Shown here one piece after another: positions 23,883-38,935 of a stretch of 64,000 bases of DNA. Each line of letters begins with the position of its first letter. The first letter of the stretch is position 1. The notes under the pieces were generated by a model that had not been told where the DNA came from, searched no databases, and saw nothing but the letters and a program-made list of their open reading frames with translations. The DNA lies in assembly GCA_009760855.2 (NCBI GenBank), contig WPIO01000099.1, forward strand, positions 379,501 through 443,500, read 5' to 3'. This DNA is from Cristatella mucedo (taxonomy: Eukaryota > Bryozoa > Phylactolaemata > Cristatellidae). A program made the translations under genes and the position numbers.

Positions 23883-25790
23883 AAGATTCTTTGTGCAGAA
23901 GATAGACAAAATCAGGGAATCCATCCCTGCGATGACAACCTTCCCACTAGAATGCTGTTCCTCGGTTCCTGGCTGCGCCTCAATGTCTGCATTTAAACAG
24001 GTCACCAGTGATGTAGTCCTAAAGCTCGTATCTCAATCAAAGAAGACAACAAGTCCACTGGACCCTATTCCCACTGTCCTGCTCCTACGTTGCATTGATC
24101 TGCTGCTGCCATGCATAACCAACATCATTAATATGTCATTAGCCTCAGGTCAGGTCCCAGCACCTTTCAAAAAAGCTGTAGTCAGGCCACTTCTCAAGAA
24201 AGCTACACTAGACCAAGAGAACTTAAGCAACTACCGCCAGTCTCCCTTCTACCATTCCTATCAAAGACACTGGAACGGGTCGTGGCAGACCAGCTGAACT
24301 CGTATATCGAAACCTCACACCTTGCTAGTAAGTTCCAGTCTGGCTTTAGAGCTAATCACTCCACAGAGTCAGCATTGCTTCGGGTATACAACGACCTACT
24401 TAGGAATGCAGACATGGGTAGAGTGTCTCTTCTTGTTTTGCTCGATCTTTCGGCAGCTTTTGATACCATCGATCACAAAGTACTTCTAGAGCGCCTCTCA
24501 TCTCGCCTGGGCATCACTGGCACTGCTCTGCAGTGGTTCAGGTCCTATCTCAGTGGGAGACTCCAGAGTGTTGACGTGAATGGACAAAGATCATCTGAAG
24601 TACCTCTAAAATATGGAGTACCTCAGGGCTCTGTGCTAGGTCCGGTCCTTTTCACCGTTTATACTCTCCCTCTCGCTGATGTGATTGCCAAGCACAATCT
24701 AGGCTTTCACTTCTATGCGGATGACACTCAGTTGTACCTTTGCTTTGATCCCTCCCAGCCTTCGAGCACCTCGAATTCTCTCAACTCACTTGCTGCATGC
24801 ATTGATGACATCCGATCATGGATGGCAGCAAATTTTCTAAAACGTAACGATGATAAAACTAACTTACTAGTTATGGGCGAACCTAGTGTTATTCAGAAAT
24901 TGGAAAGGCTGACTTTCAAAATTGGCTCTGCCAGCATATCTCCAGTTGCATCAGCTCGAAATCTAGGTGTCATATTCCAAAGCGACCTCTCGTTAGACGA
25001 CCACATCAGCTCCACAGTCAAATCAGCCTATTTTCAGCTTCATAACATTGCTAAAATTCGGGCTTGTTTAGATGAGGATACCACGTCCAAGTTGGTCCAT
25101 GCATTCGTGACATCTCGTCTCGACTTCTGCAACTCACTGCTTACTGGCCTACCAGCATGTGCGATCAGGCGATTGCAGCTGGTGCAAAACTCTGCAGCTA
25201 GGCTTGTCTGTCGTGAGGGTCGCAATTACCACATTACTCCACTTCTCGCCGACCTGCACTGGCTACCAGTCAAGCAACGGATTGACTTCAAGGTTTTGTC
25301 GCTCACTTTTAGGTCTCTTCATTCTATGGCTCCAGCCTATCTTTCAGATACACTACCCCATCAGGCAAAGCATCGTACCACTCGCTTTTCGGAATCCAAC
25401 AGTCTAGAAATACCTCGTACAAACCTTAAATCCTTTGGAGACCGTGCATTTAGCTCGTTTGCTCCCACAGCCTGGAACTCCCTCCCGACCTGCATCAGAA
25501 CATCCCCTGACCTGACCACATTTAAAAGAAACTTAAAAACATACCTATTTAGGACAGCATTTAGTGGGTCCTTGTGATTCGTCCTCGATGTGCTTATGCG
25601 TGCTGACACTGTTCATGCTGCCACTAACCACATTTGCATGCTGACCCAGTGCATGTAACCCCTAACCACGTTATTCATTTTGTTTGTTTTTCAAGCATGA
25701 TTTTACTCACTATTCTATTGCGTATCACTTTGCAGCAAATGTAAAGCGCCTAGAAAGAGATTAAGTTCTCTGAGGGCGCTTTATCAAGTG

Positions 25791-25820
<30 letters not shown>
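23883..25820 (+). mobile_element. LINE-A, best preserved copy in the window
   Basis: 5'-truncated L2/CR1-clade LINE starting in the linker between endonuclease and RT (KIDKIRESIP). The first frame runs 23893-24297. One missing C in the run at about 24239 (CCGCCAG against CCGCCCAG in the 36.7-kb copy) shifts the frame. The second frame then runs uninterrupted to 25577, about 430 codons. RT motifs: SGFRANHSTESALL, LDLSAAFDTIDHKVL, YGVPQGSVLGPVLF, FYADDTQLYL. The C-terminal [15 protein letters not shown] region ends FRTAFSGSL. A 240-bp 3' UTR, the terminal hairpin and about ten TTA units follow. The apurinic endonuclease domain is absent. One frameshift in 1.7 kb suggests a young insertion. Confidence 0.95.
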
Positions 25821-25822
<2 letters not shown>

Positions 25823-26940
25823 CTCTATCTAGTTTACCGATGGCTTCACTCTTTTGCACCAGCCTTGACCTATCCTTTACCTGTACTCACGTGCTCATGA
25901 AAGAACCTCTGCCGCGCTTAGTTCCCATCTCGCTGTTCCTTCTTAGTTCCCATCCTCGCTTTAAATCAAAATCTGTTGCTGATCCATAATTCAGTTCGTA
26001 AACACTGAAAGACTGGATGCCGATACCAAAAAATGACGTGTCTCCGACTGAATTGAATTTTCATCTTTAAAATTCATGCTAAAGTCACATTGGCATGTTC
26101 CTACCAGATCACCCTAAGCTCCAGTAAACTCATGTTCTTGCGTGCCTTGCCTGCTTAACCATGAATGATTCCGTGCATGTTACTAACCAGAGGTCCCCTA
26201 ACCGAGGGCTTTGAGGTTGTTTTGGTTTACTTGTACATGCTCGTCTAAGCCTGCTACTTTGCATATAGTTAAAACTTGGTTGTTACTTCTCTTTCACCGA
26301 GTTTTGCACGCCTTGGTAGAGATTTTGTTCTCTTAGGGAGTAATGCAAGTGAACTATTCTTATTATCACTGCAATATATATATATATATATATACATATA
26401 TATAAATAAATAAATAAATAAATAAATAACTAAATATATATATATATATATTAAAAACGGCACCGACGCAATCATAGTCGACGTAATCGTAGTCGATGTG
26501 CGCTCGCGCGAGCCGCGACGCATTCAGCGCGCGAACGGTGGTTCGACGTCGGCACTCGAGAGCCGCGCCGCCGCCGCCGCCGCCACCGCCGCCGCTCTCG
26601 GTCAAGTCCTCTTCTGTGGAGGGTTTGCTAATGCCTGCCCCTTACTAAACCAAACATTCCGCTCCGCGCGCTCGCGCGGCAGAGCGCTGGCCGTTTGTGT
26701 GGGCCGCCGTTGACGCCGCAGCGCGATCCTTTGTCGAGTGGCTCGGTGCCGCTCCCGTCTGTAATCCAATCTTCCGTACGCGCGCGAGCGCCGCCGTGCC
26801 TCGCGCAGCGGCGGCGCTTGGCACTCCTCCTCGCCGCCGCCACCACAGCCGCAGCCGCTGCAGCCGGTGCCCGTGGCTCGCTGCGTCGCTAAATAGAACC
26901 GCCGCCGCCTTCTGTTAAAGGAGCCACGTTCCGGAGAAGG
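25821..26940. other. Non-coding stretch upstream of gene X
   Basis: 25821-26350 holds a weak LINE-type tail at about 26300-26355 (TTGGTAGAGATTTTGTTCTC, then TTAGGGAG). TA and TAAA repeats occupy 26373-26450. 26460-26940 is strongly CpG-rich and likely contains the gene X promoter and 5' UTR. No TATA box could be fixed. Confidence 0.55.
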
Positions 26941-30561
<3,621 letters not shown>

Positions 30562-31031
30562 CCCGCGCCTCGAGCGACGGCAGCGGCGGCGGCGGCGTTC
30601 CTCGCTGCGCGACGAGCGACGAGAGCGTCGCGCAGCTTCTCGTTCAGCGCTTCGCGCTCTGGCTCGTGCCCTGTAGTCTCGCCCAAGGAGGCCACGGTGG
30701 TCAGCTGGCGTGCTCGGTCTGCTGACTCTGCATTTCCTTTTCCCGAGTCCATTTGTTTTCTTTTTCCGCGCGGCTCGACGTGACGCCGCTTAGCAAGCCG
30801 TGTGCTCGCTCAGTCGAGCGCGCATGGACAGCCGACGCCGCTGCTGATGCTGCGGCTCCCGACGGCGGCTGGACGCTTCGCACTCGGCTCTCGCTCTCTG
30901 CTCTCAGCTCACTCTCGCTCGTCGTCGCGTTTCGCTCGCTCGCGCGCTCCTTCGTCCATCGCGCGCCGACGCGCAGCCACCATGTGGACCGAGGCTCGCG
31001 GAGGAGCTAGCGGAGGCGGCGTGGCGGCGGA

Positions 31032-31037
31032 AATAAA
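31032..31037 (+). promoter_or_regulatory. Possible polyadenylation signal of gene X
   Basis: AATAAA about 470 bp after the gene X stop codon, in otherwise GC-rich DNA. It is the first canonical signal I see downstream on that strand. Confidence 0.4.
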
Positions 31038-31278
31038 TGTTTCTATACTGCGCCCGGTGCATCGACGTCGCCGTGCGCGCTGCGAGAGACAGCTCCAATT
31101 GCCCGAAAAAGCTCGGTCGCGCCGTAGCGAAGCCCGCCGGCGCACCGCGCCGAGCTTCCGGCGCGCGCGCGCCGCTTCCGGTCGGCGCGGCGGTCCGGCG
31201 CGCGACGTGGGCCACCGCCTGCGATGCGACGGGCTGACCGTCGGCGACGGCGGCGGCGGCGGCGGCGGCTGATTCGTC

Positions 31279-33348
31279 CTAGAGCCGCCGCCTCTTTCTC
31301 GTGAACCTGTGGATCCTGGGCCTCGCGCCACTGCGCAAGGCGGCTCGGGGTTTTTTCGCGAAGCGAGCCGTCTGGCAGCCGCGAATGCCATTCGGGAGCC
31401 TGGGAGGCGGCGACGGTGGCGGCGGCGGCGGGGGTGTGGCCATGCGATCCGCTGGCGACGGATGCATCTGCGGCGGCGACGGCGGCAGAGCGACGAACGA
31501 CGCCAGAGCGCCACATTTAGGCTCGCACTCGGACGGCGGCAGCTGTTGCTTCCGGTCTCCGCCGTCCGCCGAGCCGGCGAGCAGCCGATTTAGGCTGGCG
31601 CTCGACTGCGCCGATGGCAGCGGCGTCGGGGGCATGTCGTCGCAGTCGCTGTCGTCGCCGGCGTCGCCTTCGCTCACCGTCGTCATTGGGGACGCGTCGA
31701 GCCTCGCCAGCTTGGCGCCTTCGGTGGCGCCCTCTCGCGGCCCGTCGACAGCGGGCGGCGGCGTGGTTGGCCGCTCGATGACGTCAGCCGCGCTGGCGCT
31801 CGCGGCGGCGGCCGCGATCGCCGGCGACGGACCGTCTGGATGGCAGCGGTAGCAATGAGCAGCCTGCGAGGAGACTCTCGCGGAGGAGACGCTTTTGAAG
31901 CTCTCATTCGAGGTGACGACGACGGCGCCCGAAGCGGCTGCGGCGACGACAAAAGCGCCACCTGCGGCCGTGCCGACGACGGCGCCTCGAGTAGTGTTGG
32001 TGGCGGAGGGTGCGTCCGCGTGCGGTAGCAGCAGCAGTGCCAGCGTCCGGTTGAGCGACGGCCTGTATGCGCAGAGCGAGCGGTCGATGGCGGCCGACCG
32101 CGTCGCGAAGCTCTTGTGCAGCCACGTGCGCGAGTCCTTCTTGAATTTCCCGCCGACGAGATTCGCCGCGCCGTACTTGGCTCGAAGGGACGACTTGTGC
32201 AGCCACGAGCGACCGTCTTTCTTGAACTTGCGTAGCACGACGCGCTCGCCCGCCGCCGCCGCCGTCGCGTTCGGTGGCGCGGTAGCGGGCGGCGGCGGCG
32301 GCGGCGGTGGCGTCATCTGCGGCAGCGCCACCGCCTTGACGGCGGCGGCGGTGTCGGGCGCCGCTTCGGAGTCAATCGTCATTGCGCACGTGGCGGAAGA
32401 CGTCGAAACGACAGAGGAGGTGGAGGCCGAGGTGAAGCTCGCGGCCGTGTCGTCGGCGGCCGTGTCGTCGTCGTCGGCGGCGGCGGCGGCGAGCTCCTCG
32501 CTCTCGTCTAGAGCGCGATCGTCGCTCGTGGCGCGCGGCGTCAGAGACGAGACGCCCGTCAGCTCGCCGGACGCGGACGAGCCGCGTGACGTGCGCACTT
32601 GGTCGTCCCCGCCGTCGTCGAGCTCGTCGGCCGCCGCGGCCGCCGAGCTGACGTCGGTGTCGGTGTCGCAGTCGCCACAGTCGGCTGCCGGCGCGATGCT
32701 TCTGGCGTCGCTGCTGTCGATGTCTGCAGTCGGCGCGTCGGTCGCATACGAAGAGCTCAGGCTGGGAGCGACGGTGCCGCGGCTGCAGCCGCCCCTGCGA
32801 CGGTGGTGGCCGCCGCACCGTCGCTCGGACGACAGGTCCGCGACGCCGCGCGATCGAGCGGGCACGAGTACCGCATCCGCCTGTGCCTCTGCCACCGACC
32901 GGCGATAGGCTGCCGAAAGCGATTCGCCGGAATCGTCGACTGCGTCTTCTTCTTCTTCTTCGGCGTCATCGTCGAAGTCAGGCAGGTCGTCGGTAGCTTC
33001 GTCGGATCCGCTCACAGATTCGTCGTCTTCATCCTCGGAGCTCGCGTCCCCACTAGAGAGCTGTGGGCGAGACCGGCTGCCGCCGCCGCCTCCGCCGCGC
33101 ATGTCGCCGGCGCGGCGCATCCGTGGCGCCGCCGAAAGCTTCGCGCGCGTTCGTTTCGCAGCGACAATCGGCCCGCGTAGCAGCCAGCCCCCGCCCCCCC
33201 CCCCGCGCGGCCCACTGTTATGCACGTCACCGACGGCGAGTGGAGCCCCTGTGTGGGTGGGAGTGTAGGGGCTCGTGGGCTTGACGAAGGACGAAGCACC
33301 CCACAAGCGAGTTGCTGCGTTGTCGACGACGGTTATATTGTATCGCAT
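31279..33348 (-). CDS. Gene Z: long acidic/low-complexity protein with a 27-residue internal repeat
   Basis: An uninterrupted frame of 689 codons from ATG 33348 to the stop ending at 31279. A later ATG at residue 77 is also possible. Residues 86-91 are Gly-rich and 100-143 are very acidic (SSEDEDDESVSGSDEATDD and a run of Glu). Ser/Thr/Asp-rich sequence follows, then a Pro run. Two copies of a basic/aromatic motif start at residues 374 and 401: KFKKDGRSWLHKS and KFKKDSRTWLHKS. The C-terminal part has Pro runs and ends in a basic tail (PRIHRFTRKRRRL). This looks like a nuclear or regulatory protein, but that is inference. The GC-rich region also yields long shadow frames on the + strand; the repeat motif and charge pattern make the - frame the likeliest. 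Unseen introns are possible. Convergent with gene X. Confidence 0.55.
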   Translation of the reverse strand: MRYNITVVDNAATRLWGASSFVKPTSPYTPTHTGAPLAVGDVHNSGPRGGGGGGWLLRGPIVAAKRTRAKLSAAPRMRRAGDMRGGGGGGSRSRPQLSSGDASSEDEDDESVSGSDEATDDLPDFDDDAEEEEEDAVDDSGESLSAAYRRSVAEAQADAVLVPARSRGVADLSSERRCGGHHRRRGGCSRGTVAPSLSSSYATDAPTADIDSSDARSIAPAADCGDCDTDTDVSSAAAAADELDDGGDDQVRTSRGSSASGELTGVSSLTPRATSDDRALDESEELAAAAADDDDTAADDTAASFTSASTSSVVSTSSATCAMTIDSEAAPDTAAAVKAVALPQMTPPPPPPPPATAPPNATAAAAGERVVLRKFKKDGRSWLHKSSLRAKYGAANLVGGKFKKDSRTWLHKSFATRSAAIDRSLCAYRPSLNRTLALLLLPHADAPSATNTTRGAVVGTAAGGAFVVAAAASGAVVVTSNESFKSVSSARVSSQAAHCYRCHPDGPSPAIAAAAASASAADVIERPTTPPPAVDGPREGATEGAKLARLDASPMTTVSEGDAGDDSDCDDMPPTPLPSAQSSASLNRLLAGSADGGDRKQQLPPSECEPKCGALASFVALPPSPPQMHPSPADRMATPPPPPPPSPPPRLPNGIRGCQTARFAKKPRAALRSGARPRIHRFTRKRRRL

Positions 33349-33484
33349 TCATAGGCAACGCCAGCGAGCGAGCGTGCATACTGATGTAGTAGCCGTCGTA
33401 CGTGCTGCCCCGGAGCACGTGGTGATAACAGAGAAGAGAGCGGACAACGAGCGCACAGGCCGACTCACAAGGGGTTCGACGAAA

Positions 33485-36085
33485 TACCAAAATTCACCGC
33501 AATCCACCGCAATCCACCGTAATCCGTCGGCAACCCACTCTTATTAGGCTAACAACAAACAGGCATAATAATAATAATAATAGTATTAATAATAATGCAC
33601 TTGATAAAGCACCCTCAGAGAACTTAATCTCTTTCTAGGTGCTGTACATTGGCTGCAAAGGGAAATGCAATTGAATGGTAAGTAAAATCATGCTTGAAAA
33701 ACAAACAAAATGAATAACATGGTTAGGGGTGACATGCACAGGGTCAGCATGCAAATGTGGTTAGTGGTAGAATGCACAGTGTCAGCACGCGTAAGCACAT
33801 GAAGGACAAATCACAGGGACCCACTAAATGCTGTCCTAAATAGGTGTGTTTTTAAGTTCCTTATAAGCGTTGTCATGCTCTAGTTTTGCGCTTATATTGT
33901 AGCACACGTTTGAATTTATCTGTCCAGAAAATTTCATGTTGCTGAGCGCACGCGCACTTATGCAAATGAGCTTTGACGTCGGACGCCGGTACCACAATCC
34001 ACCGCAATCCATTGTAGTTCACGTCGAATCTACCACAAATCAGCTGCGGACCGCTCCAAAAGGTTTCGAATATCAAACTACGCTACACAAAAAATGTACC
34101 CAGAAAATGTCGCGTGATTTCGCTCACGATTTCTCACGAAGTCCACTGAAGTAAGATTGCAGTGGCCCAGGCCAATACCGCAATCCACCGCAGTCCACTG
34201 CATTCCACCATCCAACGAAAGAAATCCTGATCGAAAAGCTCCTTTTTTGATTGCATATGACAGACAGCACACTCTGCGACCATTGCATTAAAAAAGTTTC
34301 ACTTGCATTGGCCGCTCTCGTGCAATGCGCTGCAATCGACTGCAGTAGCCCGGGCTAATACCGCAATCCACTTCAATCCACCGAATCCATCGCATAAAAA
34401 TCGAATGAATTGCGCCGAGCTCCAGCTTTTATTGCATGTTAAAGTGCACCGTGCTGTGTGCACAACCACGTAAAATAAGAAAAATTATGCAACCTCGCAC
34501 TGTGGCAGAGGGCTGCAATCGCCTGAAATGACCTGGAAATCTTCCTCAATCCACTCTATTCCGGTGCAAATCATCTTCAAATAGCCATTGCGAAGCTCTA
34601 ATTGACATTGCATATAGGAATAGACTCAGCTCAAAGTTCATCCAGAAAATTTCGCTCCATTATGCACACGTGTTCTCACGCAATGATTTGCAATCGACTG
34701 CAGCGACCCAGTCCCACACCACAATCTACCTCAATCCGCCGAAATCCGCTGCAATCCGCCAAACAGCGACAGGAACGCGTACACTAGAAGCTCTAATTAT
34801 GATTGCACGCTGCTCTACTCTTCGGTTATCGTGTAATTACTAAACGTCAGTGTAAATGCCTTGAAACCATTTTGCAGCAATGCAATGCAATTGAAAGCAA
34901 CTGCCCGTGTCAGTACGTCAATGTACGGAAACCCCCCTAAAAACGACAAGAATATGTACAATTTAAGCTCTAATAGTGATTGCACGTTGCTCTAATTTTC
35001 AGTTATTGTGTAATCCCACAACTTCACTACTACCGCCTCGATCATTTGTCAGCAATGCCCTGCAATTGACTGCAGTGACCCGGGCAAGTACCTCATTTTA
35101 CAGCAATCTGATGCAAAATGCCCTGAAATCGGTTCGCAATGCTCCAATTTTTAATATATGTTACGAAGCACACTAGTTAAAATCAACCACATCATTTTAA
35201 GCAACTTCGCTCGTACATTCTAGGGCAATGCTTGACCAGCAACGGCAACGGCAACGGCTCGAAGCAGCAAGCCACTACAATCCGTGGCAAGTCGACCCTA
35301 AATTGGCTGCACGAAGTGCCGATTGTCATCGCATTTTAAATTTCTTTGTGCTAACCGTGAAATCGTAAGACTTTCAAGCTATTTTATACGTTAATTGTCA
35401 ACAATGCACGGCAATCGACAGCAATGGCAGGGACCAATACCAAAACCCGTGGCAAATCGACGAGAAACGGCTGCACCAAGCTCCAATTCTCATTTAACGT
35501 AAGTTCTCACTGCTCAAGCACATACTTTCAACCAGCTCTGACCGTTCAATCTTCGGCAATGCATGGCAATCGACGGCAATGGCACGGGCAAAACGACAAT
35601 CCATTATGGTCCATCGCAAATCACTGTCGAGAGACTGGGTCTAGATCAAATATATCTTACCTGTGACAGCCCGCTGTGTTTAAAGTGCAATAAAATCCTT
35701 TCAACCAATCGTGCAAGTACAAGCGCGAGCAATGAACGGCGATCGACACAATGTCCTTGGCCAATGCCCAAATTCCCGGAAAATTGAAGAGAAATTGACA
35801 GCGAGGAAGCCTCAATTGTCATTACCCAGAACATTCCGCTGCGTCCAAAGTAAAACCGTGGAATTTTCAAGATGCTTTATTAAATGAAAGCAATGCACGG
35901 CAATCAACAGCAATGGTGGGGGCCGATAGCGACATCCGTGAAAAATTGACAAGGTTGGCTGCAAAAAATTAAACTGTCATTCTACGTAACATGTACCTGT
36001 GTGTGCATATAATTTTTACCCAGGGCACCCGTTCAATCGACGGCAACACATAGCAATCGACAGCAATGACCCGGGGAAATACGCC
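33485..36085. repeat. Diverged satellite array, unit about 155-195 bp
   Basis: A signature block recurs as (T/G)GCAATCGACTGCAGTGACCC, followed by CGGGCAATACC-like sequence and CAATCCACCGCAATCCACC-like sequence. It is seen near 33990, 34160, 34331, 34514, 34689, 34886, 35061, 35240, 35410, 35565, 35738, 35899 and 36051. Spacings are about 155-197 bp. Most units also share AAGCTCCAATTTTGATTGCA-like sequence. The array is interrupted by a LINE-A tail at 33566-33863 and ends where another LINE-A begins. Confidence 0.85.
33566..33863 (-). mobile_element. LINE-A 3' fragment, reverse, inserted at the satellite edge
   Basis: Reverse complement of the LINE-A tail and 3' UTR. It includes GATAAAGCACCCTCAGAGAA and GGGGTGACATGCACAGGGTC and ends at the last ORF codons (CTAAATAGGTGTGTTTTTAA). 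Confidence 0.92.
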
Positions 36086-36089
36086 AATC

Positions 36090-36968
36090 CATAAAGCATA
36101 CAAAAGATCCGGACTAACTGTCCATCGACAGGCATATGAAGACTACTGTAGGTCGTACCAATCGATCCTAGCAAAAGCTAAGTCTAGTTTTTATAAAAAC
36201 ATTGTTGAATCACAGATGCACAATCCAAAAATGCTGATGTCGACAATAAACCGTCTCCTCAACCGTTCCCAGATTAGCTCCTTACCTGATGATCCTAATG
36301 ATGATCTAGCCGATCGCTTCTCTCGATTCTTTGTGGAGAAGATAGACAAGATCAGGGAGTCCATCATGCGATGACAACATCCCTAGAATGCTGCTCCCGA
36401 TTCCTGGCTGCACCTAAATGTCTACATTTAAGCAGGTCACTAGTGATCTCCCCCTGAAGTTCATAACCCAAATAAAAAAGACATCAAGTCCTTTGGACCC
36501 TATTCCAACTGTCCTGCTCCTACGTTGCATTGATCTGCTGCTACCACGCGATTAACATCATTATTATGTCATTAGCATCAGGTCATGTCCTAGCACCTTT
36601 AAAAAAAAGCTGTAGTCAGGCAACTTCTCAAGAAAGCTACACTAGACCAAGAGAACTTGAGCAACTACCGCCCAGTCTCCTTTCTACCATTCCTATCAAA
36701 GACACTGGACTGAGTCGTGGCGGACCAGCTAAACTCATATATTGAAACTTCAAACCTTGCTAGTAAGTTCCAGTCTGGCTTTAGAGCTAATCACTCCAAA
36801 GAATCAGCATTTCTTAGGGTTTACAACTACCTACTCAGGAATGCAGACATGGGTAGAGTATCTCTACTTGTTTTGCTCAATCTTTCGGCAGCATATTGAT
36901 ATATATATATATATTGATATATTGATATATATATATATATTGATATATTGATATATATATATATTGAT

Positions 36969-36999
<31 letters not shown>

Positions 37000-38205
37000 G
37001 CATTGATGCTATCGATCAACAAGCTCTTCTAGAGCGCCTCTCATCTCGCCTGGGCATCACTGGAACTGCTTTGCAATGGTTCAGATCCTATCTCAGTGGA
37101 AGACTCCAGAGTATTGACGTGAAAGGACAAAGATCGTCTGAAGTTCCTCTGAAATATGGCGTACCTCAGGGCTCAGTGCTAGGTCCGGTTCATTTCACTG
37201 TTTATATTCTTCCTCTTGCCGACGTGATTACCAAGCAAAATCAACGCTCTCATTTCTATGTGGATGACACTCAGTTGTACCTCTGCTTTGATCCCTACCA
37301 GCCTTCGAGCACCACAAATTCTCTCAACTCACTTGCTGCATGTATTGATGACATCCGCACATGGATGGCAGCAAACTTTTTTAAATTAAATGATGCTAAA
37401 ACCAACTTACTAGTTATGTGCAAACTAAGGGTGATTCAGAAGTTTGTAAGGCTGACGCTCAAAATCGTCGCTGTTAGCATATCTCCTGTTGAATGTGTAC
37501 GAAATCAAGGGGTCATGTTCCAAAGTGACGTCTCGTTGGACGACTACATTAGCTCCACAGTCAAGTCGGCCTACTTTCAGCTACATTGCTTTGGTAAAAT
37601 TCGGGCTTGTTTAGACAAGGATACCACGTCTTTGTTGGTCCGTGCATTTTTTACATCCCGTCTTTACTTCTGCAACTCATTGCTTGTTGGCCTACCGCCG
37701 TGTGCAATCAGGCGCTTACAGCTGGTCCAAAGTTCTACAGCTAGGTTTGTCTGTTGTAAACGTCGAAGTTGCCACATCACAATAATTACCGCTGACATGC
37801 ACTGGCTACCAGTCAAGCAACACATCGACTTCAAGGTTTTGTCGCTCACTTTTAGGTTCCTTTATTTTTTGGCTACAACCTATCTCCCAGATCTACCACC
37901 CTACCAGGCCAAGCATTGTACCACCAGCTTTTTGGAACAATACCTCGTACAAACCTGAAATCCTTTGGACAGCGTGCATTTTGTTCAGACGCTCTCAATG
38001 CCTGGAACTCACTGCTGACTTGTGTCACGACATCCCCCTACTTGACTACATTTAAAAAGAAATTGAAAACGCACCCATTTAGGACAGAATTTAGTGGGTC
38101 TCTGTGATTCTTTCTTTATGTGCCTATGCGTACTGACACTGTGCATGCTGCCACTAACCACACATGCATGCTGACCCTGTGCATGTCACCCCTAACCATG
38201 GTATT
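36090..38205 (+). mobile_element. LINE-A copy interrupted by a TA-rich microsatellite
   Basis: Extends further 5' than the other copies. The linker region reads RQAYEDYCRSYQSILAKAKS, then FYKNIVESQMHNPKMLMSTI, LPDDPNDDLADRFSRFF and KIDKIRESI. Several frameshifts follow. At 36896-36998 the RT motif A codons are split by TTGATATA/TA repeats, between LNLSAAY and AIDQQALLERL. The rest of the RT reads on (YGVPQGSVLGPVHF, and FYVDDTQLYL where the YADD Ala is Val). Its 3' UTR stops at about 38205, where LINE-B sequence begins. Confidence 0.93.
36896..36998. repeat. TTGATATA/TA microsatellite inside the LINE-A RT motif A
   Basis: About 100 bp of TTGATATATATA-type repeats. The normal LINE reads GCTTTTGATACCATCGATC here, and the TTGATA core appears to have expanded. 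Confidence 0.92.
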
Positions 38206-38935
38206 AAGGTTTAATTTAGGTGTCGTGTTCAAGAGCTGCCTCAATTTCAAAAGCTTCATTCAGAAGACTGCCTCTACAGCTAACCATCACATCCGATCCC
38301 TATCCAAGATTAGGAGCTGTCTTCCACAGTGGCTTGTGAAAAATTTAACTAGCTCTTTAGTTCTGTCTCGGCTTGATTATTGTAATTCCCTTTTGGCTGG
38401 GCTGCCAAAGAAAGCTATTATGCCACTACAGCGGACTATGAATATGGCTGCAAGGCTGGTCTTCAAGTCCCAGCGGTTTGAGCACGTGTCACTTTTGCTG
38501 AAAGAGCTAAGATGGTTGCCGGTTGAGCAAAGTGCCCCAAGGTCCTGTGTGGACAATAAATTAGCTGTCCCATTCCTCCGCTTAAAGACAGTTGGCGACA
38601 GAAGCGTTAGCTTTGCAGGTCCTAGACTGTGGAACTCGCTCCCACAATTCTTACGCAACGACAAATACTCTCCTACTGCCGACTATGGCACATCTTTTTC
38701 AGCGGTCCTGACCTGATACTTCTATGTTACTCACTACGTTAACTGCTCTCCTGACTCTGCTATGCTTCCCACTTTCTTTTGTTGCATGAGACGAAGTCTG
38801 TTGGGTACCGAATGCGTACCGAAAGTCGCTTAGGCTGTGAGTGCGCTATAAAAAACTCTCCTGCGTAACACCCACATGGTCTTTATGACTTTGTGGAGTT
38901 ACAGACGGAGATACATTACATTACACTACACCATT
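38206..38935 (+). mobile_element. LINE-B fragment joined to the LINE-A copy
   Basis: Starts at the post-RT region (FNLGVVFKSCLNFKSFIQKT). It runs through RLDYCNSLLAGLPKKAIMPL, with an internal deletion after RWLPVEQS, to the LINE-B tail GACGGAGATACATTACATTAC. The junction with LINE-A at about 38200 lacks the LINE-A hairpin. Confidence 0.9.

Noticed and set aside
31895-32908. 337-codon Ser/Ala/Val-rich + strand frame
   Set aside because: Shadow of gene Z on the opposite strand in GC-rich DNA; no ATG in good context and no motif, while the - frame carries the repeat and charge pattern.
33485-36085. Possible CRISPR-like or integron-like array
   Set aside because: Units are about 155-195 bp, diverged and without unique spacers; eukaryotic context. 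A satellite fits.
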